DNA of 64,000 bases, taken from positions 62,001-126,000 of the forward strand of contig CALIJB010000004.1 of NCBI GenBank assembly GCA_938017675.1. Reading direction: 5' to 3'. Made by a program: the position numbers and the translations under genes. Under the pieces are notes generated by a model. The model ran no database searches, was not told where the DNA came from, and saw nothing but the letters and a program-made list of their open reading frames with translations. Every line of letters begins with the position of its first letter. The stretch's first letter is position 1. The DNA is from an uncultured Candidatus Saccharibacteria bacterium (GTDB taxonomy: Bacteria; Patescibacteriota; Saccharimonadia; Saccharimonadales; Saccharimonadaceae). Of the stretch, positions 32,064-40,781 are shown piece by piece.

Positions 32064-34181
32064 ATGGGTCAGCGGCGACTGGCAACCCCCAAAGGCGACG
32101 ATACTGGTAAACGCCCTTTGCAGGTTAAACAAAAATCAACCAATACTGTACTGAACGCGACAACTACGCGCAAAGGCGAAGTCTTTCGGGCGCAGCGGCG
32201 GATGTCGGAAGGTGTGAATGCGCAGGCTAGCCAGCATCTGATTAATGTGCCGGTCAACAAATCGGTATATAACGGCTATGGCGGCAAGCAATTCAGTCTA
32301 AAAGATCAGCCGAAACGTCCTCGGGCGCCGCGGCCAACATTGAAGGTGATTCCGATTGGCGGTGTTGGCGAGATGGGTATCGGCAAGAACATGACGGCGA
32401 TTGAGTACGACAACGATATCATCGTCATTGATATGGGGTTCTTGTTCCCAGGCAGCGATTATCCGGGTATAAATTATATAATTCCTGATACTCAGTGGCT
32501 GGAAGAAAATAAGCATCGGATTCGAGCGCACGTCTTTACGCACGGCCATCTCGACCACATTGGCGCATTTCGGCATATCATCCCGAAATTGCCAGCACCA
32601 GTTTATGGCACGAAGTTCACGCTTGGCATGCTGCAGCGGACGATGGAAGAGACAGACGGCGCTTTCACGCCAGAATACCACGAATTAAATCCAGAAAATC
32701 ATGATACTGTACAACTTTGTGATTCATTTAGTGTTGAGCTGGTACGCGTTAATCACTCGATTCCAGATGCAGCTGCCGTAGTGGTGCGGACGCCAGTTGG
32801 TAATATCCTCTCGAGCGGCGACTGGCGCATTGAAGAAAATCCGGTTGATGGCAAGAAATTCGATTTTAATCGGATTAGCGAAATCGCCGAAAAAGAAGGC
32901 TTCTTGCTGTTTATGAACGAGTCGACTAACTGTGAAAGCGACGGTACGCATACGCACGGTGAATTCGATATTCAGCACAGTATGGGCGAGGTGATGGATA
33001 AATGGTCGAAGAGCCGGATTATTGTCAGTAGCTTTTCTAGCCAGTTGCATCGAATTCAGCTACTTCTCGAGGAAGCGAAAAAGCATGACCGCAAAGTGGC
33101 GTTCGCTGGCTTTAGTATGATTCAGAACCTAGAGGTGGCGTTGCGTTCGGGCGTGATTAAAGTGCCGAAAGATACCGTCGTTAAGATGGAAGATTTGATT
33201 AAATTGCCTGATAACAAGATAACAATCGTCTGTACTGGCAGCCAAGGCGAGTTCAATGCGGTACTTAACCGGATGGCGACTGGCGCCCACAAATACGTTA
33301 AAATTAAGGGTTCAGATGTGGTAGTGCTGAGCTCGAACCCAATCCCTGGCAACGAGAAATACGTAGTGCGGACAGTTGATGGCCTGATGCGCGAGGGCGG
33401 CGAGATTATTCAAAATGGCAAAACACACCTAACTGGTATCGGGCCGCTGCACCTATCGGGTCACGGCTATTACGATGACCACGTGCGGGTGATTAATGCG
33501 GTCAAACCGAAGTATTATCTGCCTAATCACGGCGAGTTTCATATGTTAGTACACAATGCACGCTTGGCCGAGAAAGAATGCGGTATTCCGCGGCAAAATA
33601 TATTTGTTTGTGATCCAGGCGATATCATTGAGTTTACTAGCGATGGCGCGCATAAAATTGGCCGCATTGTTCACTCTGGCGGTACGATGTATGATGATGC
33701 TGGTGCGGTAGTCAGCGAAGTGGTGCTCAAAGACCGTATCCACATGAGTCAAGAAGGTATATTTATAGTCATATTGACGGTTCAGCGCGGTACGGGGCGG
33801 CTCTTGACTAGTCCAGACATTATCAGCCGCGGGTTTATTTATATGCGCGATAACGAAGAGCTAATGGGAATGATCCGCCAATATCTCAAGCAGAAAGCGG
33901 TGCGTAGTTTCTCTGGTAAGTATGACATAGAGGTGGTCAAAAAAGAAATCAAAGACGAAGTAACGCATATCTTGTATGATCAGACGCGACGAACGCCGAT
34001 TGTTATTCCAGTAGTTAATGAAGTTGGCGGCGCAGCGAAAGCACACGGCCGCGCCCCGCAAGCTAGATCTGCTGGCCAGCCGTTGATGCCGCAGCCGTCA
34101 GGCAAGCGTTTCCCGCGCAAACAGACCCCTGATACCGAGACAGTAGTGCCGCGCGACCGCTCAGACAGCCGCTCGTACTAA
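32064..34181 (+). CDS. rnj: Ribonuclease J
   Basis: Metallo-beta-lactamase/beta-CASP endo- and 5'-3' exoribonuclease. 705 aa. An N-terminal ~90-residue basic, low-complexity extension precedes LKVIPIGGVGEMGIGKNM. The metal-binding motif THGHLDHIGA (about 159-168), SIPDAAAVVV, GDWRIEENPVDG and the C-terminal LPNHGEFHML follow. The C-terminus ends ...RDRSDSRSY. The last coding bases and the stop belong to a 28-nt sequence repeated 1.17 kb downstream. SD AAAGGAG upstream. Confidence 0.95.
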   Translation: MGQRRLATPKGDDTGKRPLQVKQKSTNTVLNATTTRKGEVFRAQRRMSEGVNAQASQHLINVPVNKSVYNGYGGKQFSLKDQPKRPRAPRPTLKVIPIGGVGEMGIGKNMTAIEYDNDIIVIDMGFLFPGSDYPGINYIIPDTQWLEENKHRIRAHVFTHGHLDHIGAFRHIIPKLPAPVYGTKFTLGMLQRTMEETDGAFTPEYHELNPENHDTVQLCDSFSVELVRVNHSIPDAAAVVVRTPVGNILSSGDWRIEENPVDGKKFDFNRISEIAEKEGFLLFMNESTNCESDGTHTHGEFDIQHSMGEVMDKWSKSRIIVSSFSSQLHRIQLLLEEAKKHDRKVAFAGFSMIQNLEVALRSGVIKVPKDTVVKMEDLIKLPDNKITIVCTGSQGEFNAVLNRMATGAHKYVKIKGSDVVVLSSNPIPGNEKYVVRTVDGLMREGGEIIQNGKTHLTGIGPLHLSGHGYYDDHVRVINAVKPKYYLPNHGEFHMLVHNARLAEKECGIPRQNIFVCDPGDIIEFTSDGAHKIGRIVHSGGTMYDDAGAVVSEVVLKDRIHMSQEGIFIVILTVQRGTGRLLTSPDIISRGFIYMRDNEELMGMIRQYLKQKAVRSFSGKYDIEVVKKEIKDEVTHILYDQTRRTPIVIPVVNEVGGAAKAHGRAPQARSAGQPLMPQPSGKRFPRKQTPDTETVVPRDRSDSRSY

Positions 34182-34187
34182 CAGATA
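34160..34187 (+). repeat. Left copy of the 28-nt direct repeat (rnj 3' end)
   Basis: Encodes the last residues (SDSRSY) and stop of rnj plus 7 nt. Identical to 35328-35355 at 27 of 28 positions (C at 34166 against T at 35334). Confidence 0.85.
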
Positions 34188-34232
34188 TGTACATGAGGTT
34201 TTCTAGATAAAATTAGATATTGTAACATAAAA

Positions 34233-34261
34233 TTGATACATTAACTATTTTTAGTTACGAT
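34233..34261 (+). promoter_or_regulatory. Promoter of the element gene (leaderless)
   Basis: TTGATA (34233-34238), 17-nt spacer, TACGAT (34256-34261), 6 nt, ATG at 34268. Confidence 0.65.
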
Positions 34262-34267
34262 CAAGAC

Positions 34268-35349
34268 ATGAAGAATATTGAATCTATCCCCCATCTTTAT
34301 CAACGCCATTAGCAAGTATTAGTGTTTGTCCAGAACTCGCTGCAATTGAACCGTGGTCTACGCCAAATCCAAAAGTTAGAGTTTATTTTGAAAAATCTCG
34401 TCCGGACGCCTGGCCTATACTTCCGCCAAGAGATCAGCTCAATCCGCAAGCGCGGGAGGCGCTGGCTGTCTTTGATAAGGCAGACGAATTGCGGGCAGAA
34501 CCTGGATATGAAGAAGTGTTGGAGCTGGCAGGCTTACGGGTAGAAGTAGACATTAAAGATAGTAAAAAGCAGGCAGCGGAAAAACTAATAGACAAAGGGA
34601 TTAGACTAGGAAAAATACCTCCAGAAGATAGGGAAAGTAAACTAGCAAGATATACAGAAAGATCCGGATGGGTAAAATATGGGATAGAAAGACAAGTACT
34701 TAGTGGTGAGTTGCCTGGGGATAGCTTTCTGTGTAAACCTCTTCAACTAGGAAGTTCGGCTTTAGAAAGGCTGGCCATATTGGAAGCTCTTGGTTTTAAT
34801 GAAGGAAACATCAAAGGTTCTATTGTATTTGGAAGTAAGCATAGATATGACAGAAAAGTTCAAGAAAGTGATAGGTTCTTTAGGTCAACAGAGGAAGAAC
34901 AGAGAGAGCAGTTAAAACGTCTGCTTGATGACGCTAAGACAAATCAAGCGAACGAAGAAAAACGTAAAAAAGAGGCTGCTAGGGTAGCTGGTATTGAGAG
35001 AGTGTCTGGAGGTGATGTAGAAAGGGTTGTTGAGTGGTTTGAATCTTGTGCGGAATCATTGCGGCAAGATGGCTATGTATTGAGTTCAATGGTAAACCTT
35101 GAGTCTAGCAGAGAGAAAGCTGAGCTTGTCAAAGGAAGTATCGCAGAACTGCGCCAATATTTTCCAGATTTGCGCTATCCAAGCGGCTTGAGTGTACTTG
35201 ATTATTTATCAGAGACTTATGGTGCGGATTCGACAGCAGCAGTATTGGTTGGCGCGCAGGTCGTAGGAACAGGTAAAGTTTATACTCTTGGTCTAGACTG
35301 GGCGACTGTTTATAGAAAGTTAGATTCCTCAGATAGCCGCTCGTACTAA
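34268..35349 (+). pseudogene. Element-borne gene with an N-terminal -1 frameshift (about 360 aa if restored)
   Basis: ATG at 34268 is correctly spaced behind a promoter but its frame stops after 14 codons. Another frame is open from 34282 to 35349 with no ATG or GTG before a TTG at 34489. One extra C in the CCCCC run (34288-34292) would join them, giving MKNIESIPPSLSTPLASI... The 286-residue downstream part is charged and helical (LLDDAKTNQANEEKRKKEAARVA), unrecognised, and ends SSDSRSY through the repeat. It could be a pseudogene, a sequencing error, slippage-controlled, or started at the TTG. Confidence 0.6.
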
Positions 35350-35355
35350 CAGATA
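35328..35355 (+). repeat. Right copy of the 28-nt direct repeat
   Basis: Supplies the C-terminal SDSRSY and stop of the element gene in the same frame in which the left copy ends rnj. Its downstream flank probably represents the original rnj-ftsK junction. Confidence 0.85.
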
Positions 35356-35361
35356 GCGCTA

Positions 35362-35390
35362 TTGCTTTTTGTAGTAATTTATGCTACAAT
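35362..35390 (+). promoter_or_regulatory. Promoter of ftsK
   Basis: TTGCTT (35362-35367), 17-nt spacer ending TGC, TACAAT (35385-35390); ~40-nt leader. Confidence 0.75.
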
Positions 35391-35437
35391 AGTAGTATAC
35401 CCTTTTAGATATAAACAGAGTACAATAGGTAACGGTT

Positions 35438-37696
35438 ATGGCAAAGAAAAAGACGACGCGAACTCGAAAATCGACTAAAACAACTCGTACAGCACGCGCT
35501 AGCAAAGCAGCGAAAGCACCAGCACCGCAGCATGAAGTACCCTCTGGGTTTTGGCCGCAAGTTGCGGCGGTGCTATTGATGGCGCTATCGGCATTGCTGG
35601 TGGTGTCGTGGTTCGGTGCGGGCGGTCCGTTACTTAATCAAATGCTAGAAGTGTCTAAGCGAACGATTGGCTGGGCGGTTTATATAGTGCCAGTTGTCGG
35701 TTTGTATGTAGCTGTTAGAATATTTGGCGCCGAAAACAACCGATTGCCAGCAGTCATGAAATTTGCCTCAATTTTGATAGTTATTTGGTTCAGTGGCTTA
35801 TTCGGGCTGTTTCGTGAAAAGGGTGCGCCGTCGACTGGCGGTGTTGTTGGCGATGGTTTGAACTCAGTCGTCTTGTCACTGGTCAATATACCAGTCGGTG
35901 TTTTTATTTATATTTTGCTGATTGCGATTACGCTGTTGTTTGTATTACAACTGCGATTTAGCGATATTGCAGCAATGTTCAAGACGACAGTAGTCAGCAA
36001 CGAAAAGGCAGAGAACGAAGCTAATGTCCAGGTTATGCGCAAAGCTGCCGAAGATGATCACGGCAAGATGGACGATTTCAAGCTTAATGAAGGCGTACCG
36101 ACAGTATCACAAGATGATAGCAAGCAAAGTGCGAAGCTTAAAATCAAACCGCAAGCTAAAAAAGCCGAAGCCGATCGCGACGACAAAATGGCGATGCTGG
36201 CGGTTAGCGACCCGAACTGGCAATTTCCGAGCCTTGATTTGCTAGAAAAGAAGGAAGCGCCAGCTGATGCGGGCGATATCAAGCAGAATGCGCGCATTAT
36301 TCAAGATACTTTGCGTGAATTTAACATTAATGTCGATATGGAAGGCGCTAATATCGGCCCGAAAGTGACTCAGTATACACTGCGTCCGCCGGCGGGCATC
36401 AAGTTGAGCAAGATTACAGCGCTAGAGACTAATATTGCGCTGAATCTGGCGGCGTCGAGCTTGCGTATGGAGGCGCCGATTCCAGGTAAAAAAGCTGTCG
36501 GTATCGAAGTGCCAAACAGGAAAGCGGCCGACGTACGTATCCGTTCAATCCTCGAGAGCGCTGAATGGCGCCGCCGCAAAGAGCCGCTGAGTTTTGCGAT
36601 TGGTAAAGACATTTCAGGACTGCCGTTTGTCGGCGAACTTAACAAAATGCCGCACTTGCTGGTCGCCGGACAGACAGGCTCTGGTAAATCGGTGATGATT
36701 AATACGCTGCTAAGTAGTTTGCTGTATCGTAACGCACCGAGCGATATGAAGTTGATTTTGGTTGATCCGAAGCAGGTCGAGATGGCACCGTATCAGGATA
36801 TTCCACACCTGTTGACGCCAGTGATTGTTGAGCCGGAGAAGACAATGAGCGCGCTAAAGTGGGCGGTTAACGAGATGGAACGTCGTTATAGCTTGCTAGC
36901 CGAAGAGCGGGTGCGCGATATCAAAACTTATAATGAACGGGCTAAGGCAAAAGGTAAGAAAATTGGCGTTGCCGATGAAAAAGGCAATGTACAGCAAGTC
37001 GATGAGGGTACCATGCCGTATATCGTGATTGTGATTGACGAGATGGCCGATCTGATGATGGTAGCCAAGCGCGATGTCGAGGGCTTAATTGTTCGTTTGG
37101 CACAGAAGGCGCGGGCGGTTGGTATTCACCTGGTGCTAGCGACGCAGCGTCCGAGCGTTGATGTGATTACCGGCCTCATCAAGGCAAACGTACCGGCGCG
37201 GATTGCCTTTACGGTGGCCAGCCAGACTGACAGCCAGACGATTCTCGACCAGGCTGGCGCCGAGAAATTGCTGGGCCAAGGAGACATGCTGATCAAAACT
37301 GCTAGTATGCCGAAGCCGAAGCGTATTCAGGGCGCTTGGGTGATGGACAGCGAGGTGAACAAAATTACTGATCAGCTGCGGATGCAGGCGCCGCCTCAGT
37401 ACAATGATGAAATCGTTAGCCAGCCAGTGCAGCTAAACGGTAAGGGCGGCGTAGTGATGGACTTCGGTGGTAATAGTGGCGACGATATGTTCAAAGATGC
37501 AGTGCAAGTGGTAGTGCAGATGCGCAAAGCCTCGACGTCGCTATTGCAGCGCAAACTGCGAATTGGGTACTCGCGAGCAGCGCGGATTATTGAAGAAATG
37601 GAAGAGCAAGGTATTATCGGGCCAGCGGATGGTTCGCGGCCGCGCGAGGTATTGATATCTAGTGTGGACGAGATTAGCGCTGGCGGTGATTTCTAG
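35438..37696 (+). CDS. ftsK: DNA translocase FtsK/SpoIIIE
   Basis: Septal ATP-driven DNA pump for chromosome segregation. 752 aa: a basic N-terminus (KKKTTRTRKSTKTTRTARAS), four TM segments (about 35-180), and a short linker rather than the very long E. coli one. The alpha domain and RecA-like motor follow (Walker A GQTGSGKSVMIN, about 411; Walker B YIVIVIDEMADLMM). A C-terminal winged-helix gamma domain (LLQRKLRIGYSRAARIIEEMEEQGIIG) recognises KOPS-like sites. Only a weak SD (AGGTAA). Confidence 0.96.
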   Translation: MAKKKTTRTRKSTKTTRTARASKAAKAPAPQHEVPSGFWPQVAAVLLMALSALLVVSWFGAGGPLLNQMLEVSKRTIGWAVYIVPVVGLYVAVRIFGAENNRLPAVMKFASILIVIWFSGLFGLFREKGAPSTGGVVGDGLNSVVLSLVNIPVGVFIYILLIAITLLFVLQLRFSDIAAMFKTTVVSNEKAENEANVQVMRKAAEDDHGKMDDFKLNEGVPTVSQDDSKQSAKLKIKPQAKKAEADRDDKMAMLAVSDPNWQFPSLDLLEKKEAPADAGDIKQNARIIQDTLREFNINVDMEGANIGPKVTQYTLRPPAGIKLSKITALETNIALNLAASSLRMEAPIPGKKAVGIEVPNRKAADVRIRSILESAEWRRRKEPLSFAIGKDISGLPFVGELNKMPHLLVAGQTGSGKSVMINTLLSSLLYRNAPSDMKLILVDPKQVEMAPYQDIPHLLTPVIVEPEKTMSALKWAVNEMERRYSLLAEERVRDIKTYNERAKAKGKKIGVADEKGNVQQVDEGTMPYIVIVIDEMADLMMVAKRDVEGLIVRLAQKARAVGIHLVLATQRPSVDVITGLIKANVPARIAFTVASQTDSQTILDQAGAEKLLGQGDMLIKTASMPKPKRIQGAWVMDSEVNKITDQLRMQAPPQYNDEIVSQPVQLNGKGGVVMDFGGNSGDDMFKDAVQVVVQMRKASTSLLQRKLRIGYSRAARIIEEMEEQGIIGPADGSRPREVLISSVDEISAGGDF

Positions 37697-37701
37697 GATT
37701 A

Positions 37702-38508
37702 CTAAGCACCGACATATTCGCCGAGGATAGTCACCTCGTGGTTGCTATGCTCGATGTCGCGGATAGCTTGGTAAAGCGGTTGTCTAGCGCAGTCGACAAC
37801 GATAAAGAACTTATACTTCCAAGGCTGTCCGACGATTGGCTGCGATTGTAATTTGGCGAGATTGATACGGCGCTTGGCGAATATCTGTAATACCTCGACG
37901 AGGGCGCCAGGCTGATGGTCGGTGGTGATGACCAGAGAAGCACGATTAGCATCAGCAGGCGTATTAGACGGTTCAATTACCAAAAAGCGGGTGATATTAT
38001 CGGGATTGTCGTGGATGGAATGCTGTAGTATTGGCAAATTATATAATTCAGCAGCAGTTTGGCTGGCGATAGCGGCGCAGTGCCGGGAGCCGTTTTGCTT
38101 GATAAATTCGACGGCGCCAGCTGTATCAAAAAATTCAATTGGTGTTGCCTGCGGTAGGCATTCCTGCAAGAAACGGCGGCATTGAGAAAGAGCTACCGGG
38201 TGAGAATAAACTTCAGTAATATCGCTGAGTTTGGCGCCTGGTAAACTTACTAGCATTTGCTCGACGGGCAGCTTGATTTCGCCGACGATCGGCGCACTGC
38301 ATTCCTCGATATAACGGTAAACTTCGTTAATGCTGCCAAATAGGGTGTTTTCGACCGCTGTAACGATCGCGTCGGCGCTACCGTCGTCGTAGGCGGCGAA
38401 AACTTCGCTAAACGTTGTACAGGGGATGAGTTTGGCACTAGCTCCGTACCATTGGCGGGCGGCCTGGTCGTGGAAGGAGCCGGCTTGGCCTTGGATTGCG
38501 ACATGCAT
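37702..38508 (-). CDS. pheA: Prephenate dehydratase
   Basis: Converts prephenate to phenylpyruvate, the penultimate step of phenylalanine synthesis. 268 aa. The catalytic domain starts MHVAIQGQAGSFHDQAA and has SADAIVTAVENTLFGSI, YSHPVALSQCRRFL and the hallmark DNITRFLVIE (about 184-193). A C-terminal ACT domain follows (HQPGALVEVLQIFAKRRINLAKLQSQPI, feedback control by Phe). Start at 38508 is fixed by TGC-TATGAT 6 nt upstream. No other aromatic-pathway gene is in the window. Confidence 0.93.
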   Translation of the reverse strand: MHVAIQGQAGSFHDQAARQWYGASAKLIPCTTFSEVFAAYDDGSADAIVTAVENTLFGSINEVYRYIEECSAPIVGEIKLPVEQMLVSLPGAKLSDITEVYSHPVALSQCRRFLQECLPQATPIEFFDTAGAVEFIKQNGSRHCAAIASQTAAELYNLPILQHSIHDNPDNITRFLVIEPSNTPADANRASLVITTDHQPGALVEVLQIFAKRRINLAKLQSQPIVGQPWKYKFFIVVDCARQPLYQAIRDIEHSNHEVTILGEYVGA

Positions 38509-38514
38509 TCTAGC

Positions 38515-38523
38515 ATCATAGCA
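38515..38523 (-). promoter_or_regulatory. Extended -10 promoter of pheA (leaderless)
   Basis: Minus-strand TGC then TATGAT (38520-38515), 6 nt, ATG at 38508. Confidence 0.7.
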
Positions 38524-38622
38524 CAATTGCGATTTTGACTGCAAAATTAGATGGTAAAAGCATTACAATCTTCTGACAAAGTATCCAATGATTGCAATGA
38601 CTAAATAATTGCGGAGATATAC

Positions 38623-38702
38623 TTGACAAATTATCAAATATGGAGTATAATATCAAGATATTTTATTTACAATTAATTATCTGTAGTTAGAAAGGCTACG
38701 AT
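38623..38702 (+). promoter_or_regulatory. Tandem promoters of the gene at 38709
   Basis: An upstream consensus promoter (TTGACA 38623-38628, 17-nt spacer, TATAAT 38646-38651) gives a ~52-nt leader. A second box TACGAT (38697-38702) lies 6 nt before the ATG and would give a leaderless mRNA, though its -35 is poor. Confidence 0.6.
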
Positions 38703-38708
38703 AAATAT

Positions 38709-39476
38709 ATGGGTAAAACTAGAGAGTTTAGCTCTATTTCAGGCACTGAACGGCCTGGCAGAGGGGAAAAGTGGAAACGCCGCGCGAAGGAACTAGGTGC
38801 TCTTGCTCTATCTGTTGCGGTAGCTTTTGGTCTCTATCATGAAGCACATAAGCCCGCGATGAACGATGGGCAAATGCGCGATATGACAGATAACGTGCGT
38901 GCAGTCGTTTTGAATAAGGCTGAAGAAATTAGAAAAGATGGCTCTAGAGAGGGAGGTTCTTATCTAACTGGCGACGGCAGATCTCTTCGTATCGATGTAG
39001 CTGCTGGAATGCCAGCTGGCAATACATCAGGGACTGGTGTCGGTGAAACTGCGGATTATAATAGAGATGAGGGAATGAGCGTTGAGCTATGTTTACGAGA
39101 AGAAGGAAATCCTAAATATAACAAAGCTGATCACGCTTCGTATTTATGCGCTACTTTTAGCTCGGAGGACGGTTCAGTATTGAGGAGTATAAAAACAAAT
39201 GACGGTAAAGTTGATCCTGATAAAGCTATAAAATTTGTAGAAAGTGATGGTGTTATTAGCAGGATTTATTACTCCTGGGATTCCGACGAAAACGGGCGCG
39301 TTGAACCTTTTGAATGCCCTCCAGGGAAAGAGTGCAGGGGTGATTTGAGCTGGACTATTTATGTAAATAAAGATAATGGTGTAGATAAGAGAAAGGAAGG
39401 TGTCTACTCGGGTGACGGCGCAGTCCGTCGGGTGGATGAGCTACTCGCTGAGGTCGAAGATCGTTGGGGTGACTAA
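38709..39476 (+). CDS. Membrane-anchored extracytoplasmic protein of unknown function (255 aa)
   Basis: A basic N-terminus precedes one TM/signal-anchor segment (LGALALSVAVAFGLYHEA, about residues 30-47). A polar ~200-residue domain follows with four or five cysteines (VELCLREE, SYLCATF, FECPPGKECRGD), likely disulfide-bonded outside the cell. No family recognised. SD-like GAAAGG is 15 nt from the ATG, too far to be sure. Confidence 0.7.
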   Translation: MGKTREFSSISGTERPGRGEKWKRRAKELGALALSVAVAFGLYHEAHKPAMNDGQMRDMTDNVRAVVLNKAEEIRKDGSREGGSYLTGDGRSLRIDVAAGMPAGNTSGTGVGETADYNRDEGMSVELCLREEGNPKYNKADHASYLCATFSSEDGSVLRSIKTNDGKVDPDKAIKFVESDGVISRIYYSWDSDENGRVEPFECPPGKECRGDLSWTIYVNKDNGVDKRKEGVYSGDGAVRRVDELLAEVEDRWGD

Positions 39477-39507
39477 AAGCTTCCAAAGAATATACAAGAA
39501 TAAAACA

Positions 39508-39535
39508 CCCGTGTAACAGCGGGCATTTTAATTTG
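39508..39535 (+). terminator. Weak terminator-like hairpin
   Basis: AAAA-CA-CCCG pairs with CGGG-CA-TTTT around TGTAACAG; two mismatches interrupt the stem. Confidence 0.4.
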
Positions 39536-39584
39536 GGCTGAGGCGGAAAATTGCGGGCAGCTAGCTTTTTCATAGCAGATAGGG

Positions 39585-39661
39585 TATAATATTAAGCGAT
39601 ATTAAACCTAAGGTTGCGTGAGATAACGTAACCATCCGTACGGATACCAAGGAGGTAATGT
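39585..39661 (+). promoter_or_regulatory. Promoter and structured leader of rpsF-ssb-rpsR
   Basis: TATAAT at 39585-39590. The leader has GGTTGCG/CGTAACC (about 39612-39633) and the perfect palindrome ATCCGTACGGAT (about 39635-39646), followed by a strong AAGGAGGT SD. Leaders of rpsF operons in several phyla bind the S6:S18 complex; I suggest but cannot show the same here. Confidence 0.55.
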
Positions 39662-40015
39662 ATGAGAGAATACGAGCTGACGGTTCTTATTCGGCCTGAT
39701 TTGGAGGCGAATTTGGACGCGGTGCTTAGCAAGGTCAAGCAGCTGATCGCCGATAACGGCGGTTCGGTTAAGGCCGAGGACAATTGGGGCAAAAATCGCC
39801 TCGCTTACAGCATCAAAGGCGAAGATTTTGCGGTATATGTATCGATGGATGTCGAGCTGCCAGCAGACGCGCCGCTCAAGATTAACAATGCGCTGAATAT
39901 TAGCGACGAAGTTATCCGGTATTTATTGGTTAAGATAGATCACAAAGCGCGTGCCGCTCTGGCGGAGGCCAAGAAGCGCGCGGCTGAACGCGAGGCTGAA
40001 AACAGCGAAGATTAA
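39662..40015 (+). CDS. rpsF: Ribosomal protein bS6
   Basis: 30S platform protein that pairs with S18. 117 aa beginning MREYELTVLIRPDLE, with NWGKNRLAYSIKGEDFAVYV and ISDEVIRYLLVKID, then an acidic/Ala-rich tail (AEREAENSED). First gene of rpsF-ssb-rpsR, in the usual bacterial order. Confidence 0.95.
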   Translation: MREYELTVLIRPDLEANLDAVLSKVKQLIADNGGSVKAEDNWGKNRLAYSIKGEDFAVYVSMDVELPADAPLKINNALNISDEVIRYLLVKIDHKARAALAEAKKRAAEREAENSED

Positions 40016-40040
40016 GCCATAAATAGGAGGGAGATCTATC

Positions 40041-40484
40041 ATGGCAAAGGGGTTTAACAAAGTAATATTAATGGGAAATCTGACGCGCGATGTTGAATTG
40101 CGAACAACGACGAGCGGCCAGAGCGTAGCTAATTTCAGTTTAGCGGTTAGCCGTAGCTGGCGCAACCAAGACGGCCAGCAGCAGGATCAGACCAGCTTTA
40201 TCAACTGCGTGGCTTGGGGCAAGCCGGGCGAGATTATCTCGCAATATGTCAAAAAAGGCGCGCCGCTTTTGGTGAGCGGCCGGCTCGACCAGCGTAGCTA
40301 CGAAGATAAAGACGGTAATAAGCGGTCGGCTGTCGAGGTGGTTGTCGAAGATTTCAACTTTGTTGGCGGTCGTAACGACGGCAATGCGCCGGTAGCAACA
40401 CCGCCACCAGCAACTAGCGCTAAAGACGTGGTAGTCGAGGATATCGACGACAAGCCAATCGACTTAAGCGAGATTCCATTTTAA
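40041..40484 (+). CDS. ssb: Single-stranded DNA-binding protein
   Basis: Coats ssDNA during replication and repair. 147 aa: OB-fold (KVILMGNLTRDVELRTT, VANFSLAVSRSW, FINCVAWGKPGE, GAPLLVSGRLDQRSYEDKDG), a short Pro/Ala linker, and the acidic C-terminal tip DLSEIPF that recruits partner proteins. SD TAGGAGG with a slightly long spacing. Confidence 0.96.
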   Translation: MAKGFNKVILMGNLTRDVELRTTTSGQSVANFSLAVSRSWRNQDGQQQDQTSFINCVAWGKPGEIISQYVKKGAPLLVSGRLDQRSYEDKDGNKRSAVEVVVEDFNFVGGRNDGNAPVATPPPATSAKDVVVEDIDDKPIDLSEIPF

Positions 40485-40506
40485 CTATTAGAAAGGATTA
40501 TAAAAT

Positions 40507-40710
40507 ATGGCAAAAAAAATGCGCAAGGATGCTCCAGTAGTGTTTTCGTACAAAGAGGTGAAGACACTGTTGCGCTATATTAGTCCGGTGAGCGGCCAAA
40601 TCGAGCCAATTGCCAAGACGGGCTTGAGTGCTAAATTGCAGCGGATGCTGGCTCGCGAAGTAAAGCGGGCGCGTCATCTGGCGCTGCTACCGTTTGTGAC
40701 GCGAGATTAG
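40507..40710 (+). CDS. rpsR: Ribosomal protein bS18
   Basis: 67 aa, partner of S6 on the 30S platform. FSYKEVKTLLRYISPVSGQI and KTGLSAKLQRMLAREVKRARHLALLPF are the family core. SD-like AAAGGAT precedes the ATG. Third gene of the operon. Confidence 0.95.
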   Translation: MAKKMRKDAPVVFSYKEVKTLLRYISPVSGQIEPIAKTGLSAKLQRMLAREVKRARHLALLPFVTRD

Positions 40711-40781
40711 GGAATTTTCCAGCGTACGAAATGCTTTATCGTGCGCTGAAGGGTATTTCTAAAGACGCAAAAGGAGATGAA

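Larger units (their letters stand above)
34188..35355 (+). mobile_element. 1.17-kb insertion bounded by the rnj-tail repeat
   Basis: The sequence between the two repeat copies is AT-richer and carries one gene, itself ending in the right copy. The arrangement (a gene's 3' end restored on one side, a second copy on the other) is that of site-specific integration at a gene terminus. No recombinase is encoded inside. A XerD-like recombinase gene lies 21 kb away but no link is shown. The ftsK promoter starts 6 nt beyond the right copy. Confidence 0.55.

Noticed and set aside
34322..34543. 73-codon ORF in a third frame of the inserted element
   Set aside because: Basic, low-information product; the overlapping frame that continues to 35349 is far better and links to the promoter at 34233.
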